A stretch of 8,923 nt of DNA from Oscillospiraceae bacterium. GTDB taxonomy: Bacteria; Bacillota_A; Clostridia; Oscillospirales; Oscillospiraceae. The notes under the pieces were generated by a model. The model was not told the origin of the DNA. It saw only the letters and a program-made list of their open reading frames with translations, and searched no databases. The translations under genes and the position numbers were made by a program. Below, one piece after another: positions 1 through 5,603 of this stretch. The stretch lies in assembly GCA_902795095.1 (NCBI GenBank), contig CADBKB010000058.1, positions 1-8,923 on the forward strand. Reading direction: 5' to 3'. The number at the start of each line of letters is the position of its first letter. Within the stretch, counting starts at the first letter, position 1.

Positions 1-335
1 TGCTGCAAGACGGCGGCGTCGATCCGCGCACGGTCCACGCCGTGGTCAGCCATGGCTACGGCATCTGCTCCGATGTGGCACCGGAGCATGAGATGGAAAA
101 GGTGCTCTTTGCCGTCGATGAGCTCACCGGCCTCATTGGCGCGGCAGCGCTGATGCGGCCGAGCAAGAGCGTGCAGGATATGGAGCTTAAAAGTCTGAAG
201 AAAAAGTACAAGGATAAGAAATTTGCCGCCGGCTGCAGCCGCGAGGTGATCTCCCGGGGCGCCGATCAGCTCGGCTGGTCCCTGGATGAGCTTCTGGAGC
301 GCACCCTCCAGGCCATGAAAAGCTTCTATGAATAA
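1..335 (+). CDS. HD-superfamily hydrolase, C-terminal part (5' end outside window)
   Basis: The open frame is already running at the left edge (first full codon at position 3) and ends at TAA 333-335, giving about 110 residues. The pattern SHGYGIC, then EKVLFAVDELTGLI, then ALMRPSKSV and KSLKKKYKDKKFAAG is the conserved second half of a family of small HD-domain proteins (about 190 residues) common in Clostridia and annotated as HD or HDIG phosphohydrolases. The metal-binding HD motif itself would lie upstream of the window. The DELTG segment fits the late conserved Asp region of HD enzymes. The substrate of this family is not known to me. A strong terminator follows within a few bases of the stop, so this gene ends its transcription unit. 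Family assignment is fairly sure, function is not. Confidence 0.82.
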   Translation, partial: LQDGGVDPRTVHAVVSHGYGICSDVAPEHEMEKVLFAVDELTGLIGAAALMRPSKSVQDMELKSLKKKYKDKKFAAGCSREVISRGADQLGWSLDELLERTLQAMKSFYE

Positions 336-338
336 CCG

Positions 339-368
339 AAGCAGCCGCCCATGCGCGGCTGCTTTTTT
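339..368 (+). terminator. Intrinsic terminator of the HD-hydrolase gene
   Basis: A perfect 8-bp GC-rich stem, GCAGCCGC (341-348) with GCGGCTGC (355-362), encloses a 6-nt loop and is followed directly by six T (363-368). It begins a few bases after the TAA of the upstream gene. Read on the minus strand it lacks a T-run, so it should act mainly in the plus direction. Confidence 0.93.
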
Positions 369-372
369 ATGT

Positions 373-390
373 ACCGGCGGAATCGCCGGT
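373..390 (-). other. Small hairpin at the end of the spoVAD-spoVAE unit
   Basis: A perfect 7-bp inverted repeat, ACCGGCG (373-379) and CGCCGGT (384-390), has a 4-nt loop. It begins at the last base of the stop codon of the minus-strand Asn/Gln-rich ORF. In the minus direction it is followed by an A-run rather than a T-run, so it is not a classical intrinsic terminator. It may be a 3'-end stabilising or weak termination structure, alone or together with the larger hairpin at 341-362, which a minus-strand transcript would reach next. Confidence 0.35.
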
Positions 391-461
391 TATCTCTGGT
401 CGGTATTCTGATCGGTGTTCTGGTTCTGATTCTTGTTCTTGTTCTGATTGCGGTTTTCCAT
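390..461 (-). CDS. 23-residue Asn/Gln/Lys-rich microprotein downstream of spoVAE
   Basis: The start is ATG at 461-459 and the stop TAA at 392-390. A strong ribosome binding site (AAAAAGGAG, 7 nt from GGAG to the ATG) precedes it, which is the main reason to call it real. The product begins MENRNQNKNKNQ and continues as N/Q/T/D-rich sequence with almost every second residue Asn; it has no hydrophobic residue after Met1. It lies 57 bases after the spoVAE stop on the same strand, so it is probably the third gene of the sporulation operon. Short Asn/Gln-rich proteins are, from memory, recurrent hypothetical proteins in clostridial genomes. A spore role is inferred from context only. The length is too small for coding statistics, and a chance low-complexity ORF is possible. 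Confidence 0.55.
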   Translation of the reverse strand: MENRNQNKNKNQNQNTDQNTDQR

Positions 462-518
462 GATCCTGCTCCTTTTTCGTATTTGCGGTTCTTCCGCGGC
501 ATTAGTGTGCCCCGCGAG

Positions 519-875
519 TCAGGATTTATCCTTCGGCCGGAACACCAGAGCTGCAAGCAGTCCGAACACCACCGCCGCGGTGATCCCGCCGGCACTGGCC
601 CGAAGCGCGCCAAGCAGTGCACCGCGCAGACCTTCTTCCGCCACCGCAGCCTTGACGCCCTTCGCCAGGGTATAGCCGAAGCCCGTCAGCGGTACCGTAG
701 CTCCCGCCCCGGCCCACTCTGCCAGCGGCTCATACAGCCCCGCCGCGCCCAGCGCCACGCCGCTCACCACATAGGCCGTGAGGATCCGCGCAGGCGTCAG
801 CCGGGTGCGGTCGATCAGAATCTGGCCTATGGCGCAGATCGCGCCGCCCACAATAAACGCCTTGAGATACTCCAT
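519..875 (-). CDS. spoVAE: Stage V sporulation protein AE (SpoVAE), membrane subunit of the dipicolinate channel
   Basis: This 118-residue, strongly hydrophobic protein (the family is usually about 116) begins MEYLKAFIVGGAICAIGQ. It carries family-typical patches: GQILIDRTRLTPARILTAYV (residues 18-37), PLTGFGYTLAKGV in the middle, then AEEGLRGALLGALRASAGG and a final hydrophobic helix ending in FRPKDKS. Several transmembrane helices are evident (about 4-24, 32-52, and 90-112). SpoVA proteins form the inner spore membrane system that moves Ca-dipicolinate into the forespore and releases it at germination. The start at 875 has AGGGAGG (884-890) at good spacing, located inside the end of spoVAD. 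The two genes are separated by one base (spoVAD stop at 877-879), so they are probably translationally coupled. High confidence. Confidence 0.94.
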   Translation of the reverse strand: MEYLKAFIVGGAICAIGQILIDRTRLTPARILTAYVVSGVALGAAGLYEPLAEWAGAGATVPLTGFGYTLAKGVKAAVAEEGLRGALLGALRASAGGITAAVVFGLLAALVFRPKDKS

Positions 876-876
876 T

Positions 877-1896
877 TCATTCCTCCCTCTGCGTGCTCAG
901 CCATACCGCGTGGCATACGCCGGGGATGGATTCACCCTGCGCGCAGGACACGGGTGAAAACAGTGCGCCCGTGCCGCAGAACAGCAGATCCCGAATCTCC
1001 CCCGCCTCCATCTGCCGCAGCAGCTTTCCGCACAGCACCGCCGCGCTGCAGCCGCAGCCGGAGCCTCCGGCATGGACGTCCTGGGTCCGGCGGTCGTAGA
1101 TCATCAAGCCGCAGTCATCATAGCGCCCGCCCAGGCCGCAATGCTCCCGCTCCAGCTGCGCTTTCAGAAGCGCCGCACCAATGGCTCCGAGGTCTCCGGT
1201 GACGATCCGATCATAATCGATTGGTGTCCTCCCCATCTCCCGGAAGTGGGCCAGGATCGTATCCGCAGCCGCCGGTGCCATGGCGGCGCCCATATCGGCC
1301 GCGTCAGTGATCCCAAGATCCACGATGGCGCCAGCCGTGGCGCCGCGTACATATACCTTTCCCCGCCCTTCGCGCAGGATCACGCAGCCGGCGCCGGTGA
1401 CGGTCCACTGGGTCGTGGGCGCACGCTGCCCGCCGTAGCCCAAAGGAAACCGGTACTGCCGCTCCGAGGCGGCAAAATGGGAGGATGTGAGGGCCGCGGC
1501 ACTCGGCACAAAGCCGCCGGCAACGCTCATGGCCGCCAGAAGCAGCCCCTCCGCCATGGTGGAGCAGGCCCCATACAGTCCCAGCGCCGGGATCCCGGTG
1601 CCCCGCAGGCAGAACGACGAGCCGATACACTGATTCAGCAAATCCCCGGAGAACGCCAGCGACAGCGCCTCGCGTTTCATGCCTGCCTTTTTTAGCGCGC
1701 TGTGCAGGGCAAGGCGCTGCATCTTTGTTTCTGCCTTCTCCCAGGTGGCCGTGCCGAAGCGCGTATCCGTCTGCGTCCGGTCAAAGCACGCCGCAAGAGG
1801 ACCCTGCGCCTCTTTTTTGCCGACGACGCTTCCGAAGCCCGCCACCGCCGGAGGATCCAGGAATCGCATGGACCGGCGCATGAGATGTTTCTGCAT
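877..1896 (-). CDS. spoVAD: Stage V sporulation protein AD (SpoVAD), thiolase-fold dipicolinate-binding protein
   Basis: The 339-residue product matches the family's usual length of about 338. Conserved segments in order are GPLAACFDRT (33-42), SGDLLNQ (83-89), LYGACSTM (107-114), TSSHFAASERQYRFPLGYGGQ, TVTGAG, VDLGITDAADMGAAMAPAAADTI, VTGDLGAIG, DDCGLMIYD and AGGSGCGCSA. All are SpoVAD hallmarks. SpoVAD has a ketosynthase/thiolase-like fold and binds dipicolinic acid at the inner spore membrane. D85 and C111 align with the Asp84 and Cys110 that I recall as important for dipicolinate binding in B. subtilis. I chose the ATG at 1896 because GGAAGG (1907-1912) lies 10 nt upstream and the homologous sequence starts here; the open frame continues to about 2850 only as antisense to the neighbouring macrodomain gene. 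spoVAC, normally directly upstream, is absent. Confidence 0.97.
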   Translation of the reverse strand: MQKHLMRRSMRFLDPPAVAGFGSVVGKKEAQGPLAACFDRTQTDTRFGTATWEKAETKMQRLALHSALKKAGMKREALSLAFSGDLLNQCIGSSFCLRGTGIPALGLYGACSTMAEGLLLAAMSVAGGFVPSAAALTSSHFAASERQYRFPLGYGGQRAPTTQWTVTGAGCVILREGRGKVYVRGATAGAIVDLGITDAADMGAAMAPAAADTILAHFREMGRTPIDYDRIVTGDLGAIGAALLKAQLEREHCGLGGRYDDCGLMIYDRRTQDVHAGGSGCGCSAAVLCGKLLRQMEAGEIRDLLFCGTGALFSPVSCAQGESIPGVCHAVWLSTQREE

Positions 1897-1922
1897 TCGT
1901 TTCCCGCCTTCCGTTTTTTCCT

Positions 1923-1951
1923 TATTATGCGAAAAAGAAAGGAAATTATCA
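1923..1951 (-). promoter_or_regulatory. Putative sigma-G promoter of spoVAD-spoVAE
   Basis: On the minus strand the heptamer CATAATA (1929-1923) fits the forespore sigma-G -10 consensus CATNHTA fully. TGATAA (1951-1946) lies 16 bp upstream and is only a partial match to the -35 element GHATR. Predicted initiation around 1916 would give a leader of about 20 nt carrying the ribosome binding site of spoVAD. spoVA operons are known sigma-G targets, which supports the call. The weak -35 and the AT-rich setting keep the confidence moderate. Confidence 0.45.
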
Positions 1952-1958
1952 GCCTGTA

Positions 1959-1987
1959 TTGACCGCAGACTGTTTTTTCGATATGCT
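1959..1987 (+). promoter_or_regulatory. Sigma-A-type promoter of the macrodomain gene
   Basis: TTGACC (1959-1964) and TATGCT (1982-1987) are separated by exactly 17 bp. Each differs from the vegetative consensus at one or two positions. Initiation would be expected near 1994, at the start of the AAAGGAGG ribosome binding site (1993-2000), so the untranslated leader would be only about 14 nt. The promoter shares the divergent spacer with the sigma-G-like promoter of spoVAD; the two -35 regions are about 8 bp apart. Confidence 0.68.
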
Positions 1988-2007
1988 AAAACAAAGGAGG
2001 GATCAGC

Positions 2008-3096
2008 ATGCCCTTTTCCATCGTTCAAAATGACATCGCCCGCATACAGGCCGACGCCATTGTGAATCCCGCGAATCCCAAGCCCGTCGTGGGCGCTGGG
2101 ACAGACGCGGCGATCCATGCCGCGGCGGGTCCGCAGCTCCTGGCCGCCCGGGAGCAGATCGGCGTCATCCGCTGCGGAAGCTGCGCCGTGACCCCGGCCT
2201 TTGGCCTGGATGCACGGTATGTGATACATACTGTCGGCCCCGTCTGGCACGGCGGCGCGTTCGGCGAGGCGCGGAAGCTGCGCCGCTGCTATGATGAAGC
2301 CCTGCGGCAAGCCGCCGAGCTGGACTGTGAATCCGTCGCCTTTCCCCTGCTCTCCACGGGCACCTATGGATTTCCGAAGGAGAAAGGGCTCAGAATCGCC
2401 CTGGACGCCTTCCGGGATTTTTTGCAGATCCATGAAATGAACATCCTTCTCGTGGTCTGGGACCGTGAGTCCGTCCGCCTTTCGGAGCAGCTTCACAGCG
2501 TTGTGGAAAAATATGTGGACGAGCACTATGTGGCGCAGCAGACTCGGAAGGAATACGGGCTTCGTCCCAGCTTCAGCGCCCGTCGCCGGCGCGCCGAGGC
2601 CATGCAGGAAGCGGATACAGACGCCTGCGATACCGCCGCTCCGTTCCCGGACGCCGCACCCTGCGGCGCCCCCTGTGCCTCCGCCGCCCCGGTCGTGTCG
2701 AACGCGTCCGCGCTCTCCGCCGAGCCAACCCTCTCGGAGCTTCTGCGACATACCGACGCCGGGTTCTCCGAGACCGTGCTGAAGCTCATTGACCGTTCCG
2801 GGCGGAAGGATGCGGAGGTCTATCGCCGGGCCAACCTCAGCCGCCAGCATTTCTCAAAAATCCGCTCCAATCCCGACTACCGTCCCACGAAGCCAACAGC
2901 TCTGGCACTGGCCATCGCCCTGGAGCTGGATCTGGAGCAGACGAAGGATCTGATCGGCCGGGCGGGCTACGCGCTGACCAATTCCAGCAAATTCGACGTG
3001 ATCGTTTCTTATTTTATCTCAAAAAAGCATTACGACCTCTTTGAGATCAACGCCGCCCTGTTCGAGTTTGACCAGGTCACGCTGGGCGCGTCATAA
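2008..3096 (+). CDS. Macrodomain (ADP-ribose-binding) protein fused to a C-terminal HTH-like helical domain
   Basis: The protein has 362 residues; ATG 2008 has AAAGGAGG 7 nt upstream. Residues 1-155 form a macrodomain: N8-D9-I10, DAIVNPANP (16-24), GAGTDAAIHAAAGP (29-42), YVIHTVGPVW (71-80), and the phosphate loop LLSTGTYGFP (114-123). N23 and D33, the positions linked to catalysis in MacroD-type ADP-ribose hydrolases, are present, so deacylation of O-acetyl-ADP-ribose or removal of ADP-ribose is possible. Residues 156-195 are a charged helical extension. Residues 200-240 are an Ala/Pro/Cys-rich linker. Residues 241-362 form a helical domain containing VYRRANLSRQHFSKIRSN (271-288), which reads like a helix-turn-helix recognition unit, then ALALAIALELDLEQTKDLI. 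I recall this C-terminal region from other Firmicute proteins but know no function for it. It could bind DNA or a partner protein. The next gene encodes a vWA protein on the same strand with no terminator between. Confidence 0.9.
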   Translation: MPFSIVQNDIARIQADAIVNPANPKPVVGAGTDAAIHAAAGPQLLAAREQIGVIRCGSCAVTPAFGLDARYVIHTVGPVWHGGAFGEARKLRRCYDEALRQAAELDCESVAFPLLSTGTYGFPKEKGLRIALDAFRDFLQIHEMNILLVVWDRESVRLSEQLHSVVEKYVDEHYVAQQTRKEYGLRPSFSARRRRAEAMQEADTDACDTAAPFPDAAPCGAPCASAAPVVSNASALSAEPTLSELLRHTDAGFSETVLKLIDRSGRKDAEVYRRANLSRQHFSKIRSNPDYRPTKPTALALAIALELDLEQTKDLIGRAGYALTNSSKFDVIVSYFISKKHYDLFEINAALFEFDQVTLGAS

Positions 3097-3115
3097 AAAA
3101 TATGTCGCCCGGCAG

Positions 3116-3147
3116 TTGACCACCCGAGCCGGATTTCTCCTTATACT
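3116..3147 (+). promoter_or_regulatory. Possible promoter of the vWA gene
   Basis: TTGACC (3116-3121) is identical to the -35 element of the upstream macrodomain gene, and TATACT (3142-3147) is a good -10. The spacing is 20 bp, longer than the usual 16-18, so the promoter may be weak, need an activator, or be misassigned. No better -35 was seen at standard distance. Readthrough from the macrodomain gene is also possible because no terminator lies between 3097 and 3182. Confidence 0.4.
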
Positions 3148-3182
3148 GTGGTTGAAAACACAAAACCAAGGAGGAATCACCC

Positions 3183-3830
3183 ATGAAAAACGATCTGACT
3201 GAGCTCGTATTCATTCTCGACCGCAGCGGCTCCATGTCGGGGCTGGAGAGCGACACCATCGGCGGCTTTAACGCTATGATCCGCAAGCAGTCTTCCGAGC
3301 CGGGGCAGGCCCTGGTCAGCACCGTCCTGTTTGACACCGACTCTGAGGTCATCCACGACCGTGTGCCCCTGGAGCGGATCCCGGAGCTGACCGACAGGCA
3401 GTATCGGGTCGGCGGCTGCACCGCCCTGCTGGACGCCGTGGGCAGCGCGATCTCCCACATCGGCAATGTCCACAAGTATGCCCGGGAGGAGGACCGACCT
3501 GGCAAGACCCTGTTCGTCATCACCACCGACGGCATGGAAAATGCCAGCCGCCGCTATACCTACAGCAAACTTAAGGAGATGATCGAGCGGCAAAAGGAGA
3601 AGTACGGCTGGGAGTTTCTCTTCCTCGGCGCCAACATCGACAGCGCCAGGGAGGCGGGCAGATTCGGCATCGGCAGAGATAACTGCGCAGACTATCTTCC
3701 CGATTCCCAGGGCACCGAAGTGATCTACGGCGCCGTCTGCGAAGCCGTGAGCAGCTTTCGCGCCTCCAGGCCGTTGGCCGCGCATTGGAAGAAAAGCATT
3801 GACAATGACGTCAAATCAAGAAAACGTTGA
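3183..3830 (+). CDS. von Willebrand factor A domain protein, TerY/YegL-like, intact MIDAS
   Basis: The product has 215 residues and consists essentially of one vWA domain. ATG 3183 follows AAGGAGG (3168-3174) by 8 nt. The metal-ion-dependent adhesion site is complete: D13-R-S15-G-S17 (DRSGSM), T80 in GGCTALLDAVG and D116 in VITTDGMEN. The EFLFLGANID segment (144-153) and the C-terminal helix are typical of this small cytoplasmic family. There is no signal peptide or membrane segment, so it is probably an intracellular scaffold that binds a partner through Mg2+. TerY-type vWA proteins occur in tellurite/stress operons, but no TerD or other Ter gene is in this window. The preceding macrodomain-HTH gene is on the same strand 86 bases away and is the likely functional partner. 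A strong terminator follows. The C-terminus is basic (KSRKR). Confidence 0.9.
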   Translation: MKNDLTELVFILDRSGSMSGLESDTIGGFNAMIRKQSSEPGQALVSTVLFDTDSEVIHDRVPLERIPELTDRQYRVGGCTALLDAVGSAISHIGNVHKYAREEDRPGKTLFVITTDGMENASRRYTYSKLKEMIERQKEKYGWEFLFLGANIDSAREAGRFGIGRDNCADYLPDSQGTEVIYGAVCEAVSSFRASRPLAAHWKKSIDNDVKSRKR

Positions 3831-3835
3831 TCCGC

Positions 3836-3863
3836 CGCCCCCGGGGAACCGGGGGCGATTTTT
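3836..3863 (+). terminator. Intrinsic terminator after the vWA gene
   Basis: A perfect 9-bp stem, CGCCCCCGG (3836-3844) with CCGGGGGCG (3849-3857), has a GGAA tetraloop. After one A it is followed by five T (3859-3863). It starts five bases after the TGA of the vWA gene and ends the macrodomain-vWA unit. Confidence 0.95.
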
Positions 3864-3864
3864 C

Positions 3865-3893
3865 TTGCAATCCGCCGCACGTCATAGTATGAT
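3865..3893 (+). promoter_or_regulatory. Sigma-A-type promoter of the MFS-ogt-hydrolase operon
   Basis: TTGCAA (3865-3870) and TATGAT (3888-3893) are spaced by 17 bp. The -35 starts two bases after the T-run of the preceding terminator, so the two units are packed end to end. Expected initiation near 3900 would give a leader of about 22 nt to the ATG at 3922. Confidence 0.65.
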
Positions 3894-3921
3894 GACTAAA
3901 ACATCTGTTCGGAGCCTGCGC

Positions 3922-5094
3922 ATGAAACTCAGCTACAATCACACCCTGTACGCCAGCTATCTCGGCTATATCACCCAAGCCATTGTGAATAATTTCGCGC
4001 CCCTGCTGTTTCTCACCTTTTCCAGACAGTTCGGCCTGACCCTGGATCGGATCGCCCTGATCACCACGGTGAATTTCGCGGTCCAGCTCCTGGTGGATCT
4101 GATTTCCGCGAAGCTCGTCGACCGCATCGGCTACCGTGTCTGCATCGTCGCAGCGCATCTGTTCTCGGCCTGCGGCCTGGCAGCGCTGGCTGTCGCGCCA
4201 TATGCCTTCGGCTACGGCGGCATCCTTCTGTCGGTGGTGCTCTACGCCGTGGGCGGCGGTCTGATCGAAGTCATGATCAGCCCCATTGTGGAAGCCTGTC
4301 CCACCCGGCGCAAGGAGGCGGCTATGAGCCTGCTGCATTCGTTCTACTGCTGGGGCCATGTGGCAGTGATTCTGATCTGCACGCTTTTCTTCCGTTTGGC
4401 AGGGATCGAAAACTGGCGATATCTCTCCTGCTTATTGGCCCTGGTGCCTTTGCTGAACGGCGTCTATTTCATGGCGGTTCCCATCTATCCCATCACGAAG
4501 GACGGTCGTCCGTCCTCCCTGCGGTCGCTGTTCCGCCAGCGGGCGTTCTGGGTGCTGCTGCTGTTGATGGTATGCGCCGGCGCCTCGGAGCAGGCCATGA
4601 GCCAGTGGGCCTCGGCCTTTGCTGAATCCGCGCTGCGCATTCCCAAGGCAGTGGGCGATCTGCTGGGACCCTGCGCCTTCGCCGTGACCATGGGCGCAGC
4701 CCGTACCCTCTACGGCAGCAACGCCATCCGGCTTCCCCTGCGCAAAGCCATGACCGTCAGCGCGGTGCTCTGCATCTGCGCCTATTTGCTCGCCGCCCTC
4801 TCAGGAAATCCCGTTCCCGCCTTGATCGGCTGCGCCCTTTGCGGCTTCTCCGTGGGCATCTTCTGGCCGGGGACCTTCAGCATCGCGGCCCTGCGCCTTC
4901 CCGCCGCCGGCACCGCCATGTATGCCTTCCTGGCCCTGGCGGGGGATGTGGGCTGCTCCTGCGGCCCCACGCTGGTGGGATTCATCGCCAATGCCTGCGA
5001 CGGCAATCTGCGCGCCGGCCTGCTGGCGGCGCTGGTCTTCCCCGTGACTATCTTTCTCGGCATTCGTGCGCTGAAAGAGCATCGAGAAGCATAG
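3922..5094 (+). CDS. Major facilitator superfamily permease
   Basis: The product has 390 residues from ATG 3922, the normal size for a 12-helix MFS transporter. Hydrophobic segments run through the whole chain. The signature loop between helices 2 and 3 reads DLISAKLVDRIGYR, matching the MFS pattern of acidic residue, then D-R-x-G-x-R. A charged central loop (ITKDGRPSSLRSLFRQRAF) separates the halves, and helix 7 is followed by SEQAMSQWAS. The general look resembles sugar/fucose-permease-like MFS members of Clostridia, but the substrate cannot be read from the sequence. The start was chosen because GGAG lies 7 nt upstream and homologous sequence begins there. The frame stays open back to 3799, but that part crosses the terminator and promoter and encodes no MFS sequence. 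It is the first gene of a three-gene operon; the next start lies 13 nt after its stop. Confidence 0.9.
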   Translation: MKLSYNHTLYASYLGYITQAIVNNFAPLLFLTFSRQFGLTLDRIALITTVNFAVQLLVDLISAKLVDRIGYRVCIVAAHLFSACGLAALAVAPYAFGYGGILLSVVLYAVGGGLIEVMISPIVEACPTRRKEAAMSLLHSFYCWGHVAVILICTLFFRLAGIENWRYLSCLLALVPLLNGVYFMAVPIYPITKDGRPSSLRSLFRQRAFWVLLLLMVCAGASEQAMSQWASAFAESALRIPKAVGDLLGPCAFAVTMGAARTLYGSNAIRLPLRKAMTVSAVLCICAYLLAALSGNPVPALIGCALCGFSVGIFWPGTFSIAALRLPAAGTAMYAFLALAGDVGCSCGPTLVGFIANACDGNLRAGLLAALVFPVTIFLGIRALKEHREA

Positions 5095-5107
5095 AAAGGA
5101 GCGAACA

Positions 5108-5593
5108 ATGGATTATCTCCGCCACTATTCTTCTCCCCTCGGACCCATGACCATGGCTGCCGACGGAGAACGCCTCACCGGTCTCTGGTTCGAAGGTCAG
5201 GCGCATTCTGCCCGCACGCTTTCTCCCATCCATATTGAGGCGGAGCTGCCGGTTTTCAACGAAGCCGCGACGTGGCTCGACCGGTATTTTGCCGGCGAGG
5301 CGCCCGGTCCCGTACCGCCTGTGCATCTCCGGGGCACCGCTTTCCAGCTTGCCGTATGGGAGCTGCTCAGAACGATCCCCCGTGGTAAAACCGTGACCTA
5401 CGGACAGCTCGCCGGGGCGCTCCATTCCTCCGCCAGGGCGGTGGGCGGTGCGGTGGGGCGCAACCCCATTTCCATCCTGGTGCCCTGTCACCGCGTGATC
5501 GGCGCCGGGGGCAGGCTCACCGGCTATGCCGGCGGACTCGACAGAAAGATTGCCCTCCTCCGGCTGGAGGGCGCGGCCATTCCGAATCTTTGA
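5108..5593 (+). CDS. ogt: Methylated-DNA--[protein]-cysteine S-methyltransferase (O6-alkylguanine repair)
   Basis: The protein has 161 residues, the usual length of a single-domain Ogt. It repairs O6-alkylguanine by irreversible transfer of the alkyl group to its own cysteine. The active site is PCHRV with C127 as acceptor. Upstream are GTAFQLAVWELLRTIPRGKTVTYGQLA (76-102), the DNA-binding helix-turn-helix with the likely arginine finger R110, and the Asn hinge N119 in GRNP. The C-terminal GYAGGLDRKIALLRLEG is also standard. The N-terminal 70 residues are the short RNase H-like domain found in Ogt. There is no Ada regulatory domain. AAAGGAG (5095-5101) lies 6 nt before ATG 5108. The gene sits between the permease and the hydrolase with gaps of 13 and 10 nt, so co-transcription is almost certain. 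Damage control is not evident in the promoter. Confidence 0.97.
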   Translation: MDYLRHYSSPLGPMTMAADGERLTGLWFEGQAHSARTLSPIHIEAELPVFNEAATWLDRYFAGEAPGPVPPVHLRGTAFQLAVWELLRTIPRGKTVTYGQLAGALHSSARAVGGAVGRNPISILVPCHRVIGAGGRLTGYAGGLDRKIALLRLEGAAIPNL

Positions 5594-5603
5594 AGGAGGC
5601 TTT

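Noticed and set aside
390..461. Possible simple DNA repeat or CRISPR-like array, because of the repeated GTTCTGAT-type units.
   Set aside because: The units are short, irregular and without spacers. The pattern is explained by alternating Asn/Gln/Lys codons in the small ORF.
326..622. Alternative minus-strand ORF with an Arg/Thr repeat overlapping the 23-residue ORF.
   Set aside because: It overlaps spoVAE, its internal ATG starts lack ribosome binding sites, and it runs through the hairpins at 341-390. The 390-461 frame has a much better start.
351..1202. 283-codon plus-strand ORF opposite spoVAE and spoVAD, with an apparent hydrophobic start.
   Set aside because: The hydrophobic stretch is the complement of the Asn/Gln-rich ORF, the start lies inside a terminator hairpin, and the rest is Arg/Pro/Ala-rich antisense sequence.
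1897..2850. Long N-terminal extension of the minus-strand spoVAD reading frame.
   Set aside because: It is antisense to the macrodomain gene, crosses the promoter spacer, and has no SpoVAD similarity. The real start at 1896 has a ribosome binding site and matches the family length.
3799..3921. Longer start for the MFS permease.
   Set aside because: This stretch overlaps the vWA gene, the terminator and the promoter, and adds a polar tail unlike MFS N-termini.
5526..5603. Longer start for the alpha/beta hydrolase, overlapping ogt.
   Set aside because: The ATG at 5604 has an AAGGAGG site directly upstream, and the overlap encodes no hydrolase sequence.
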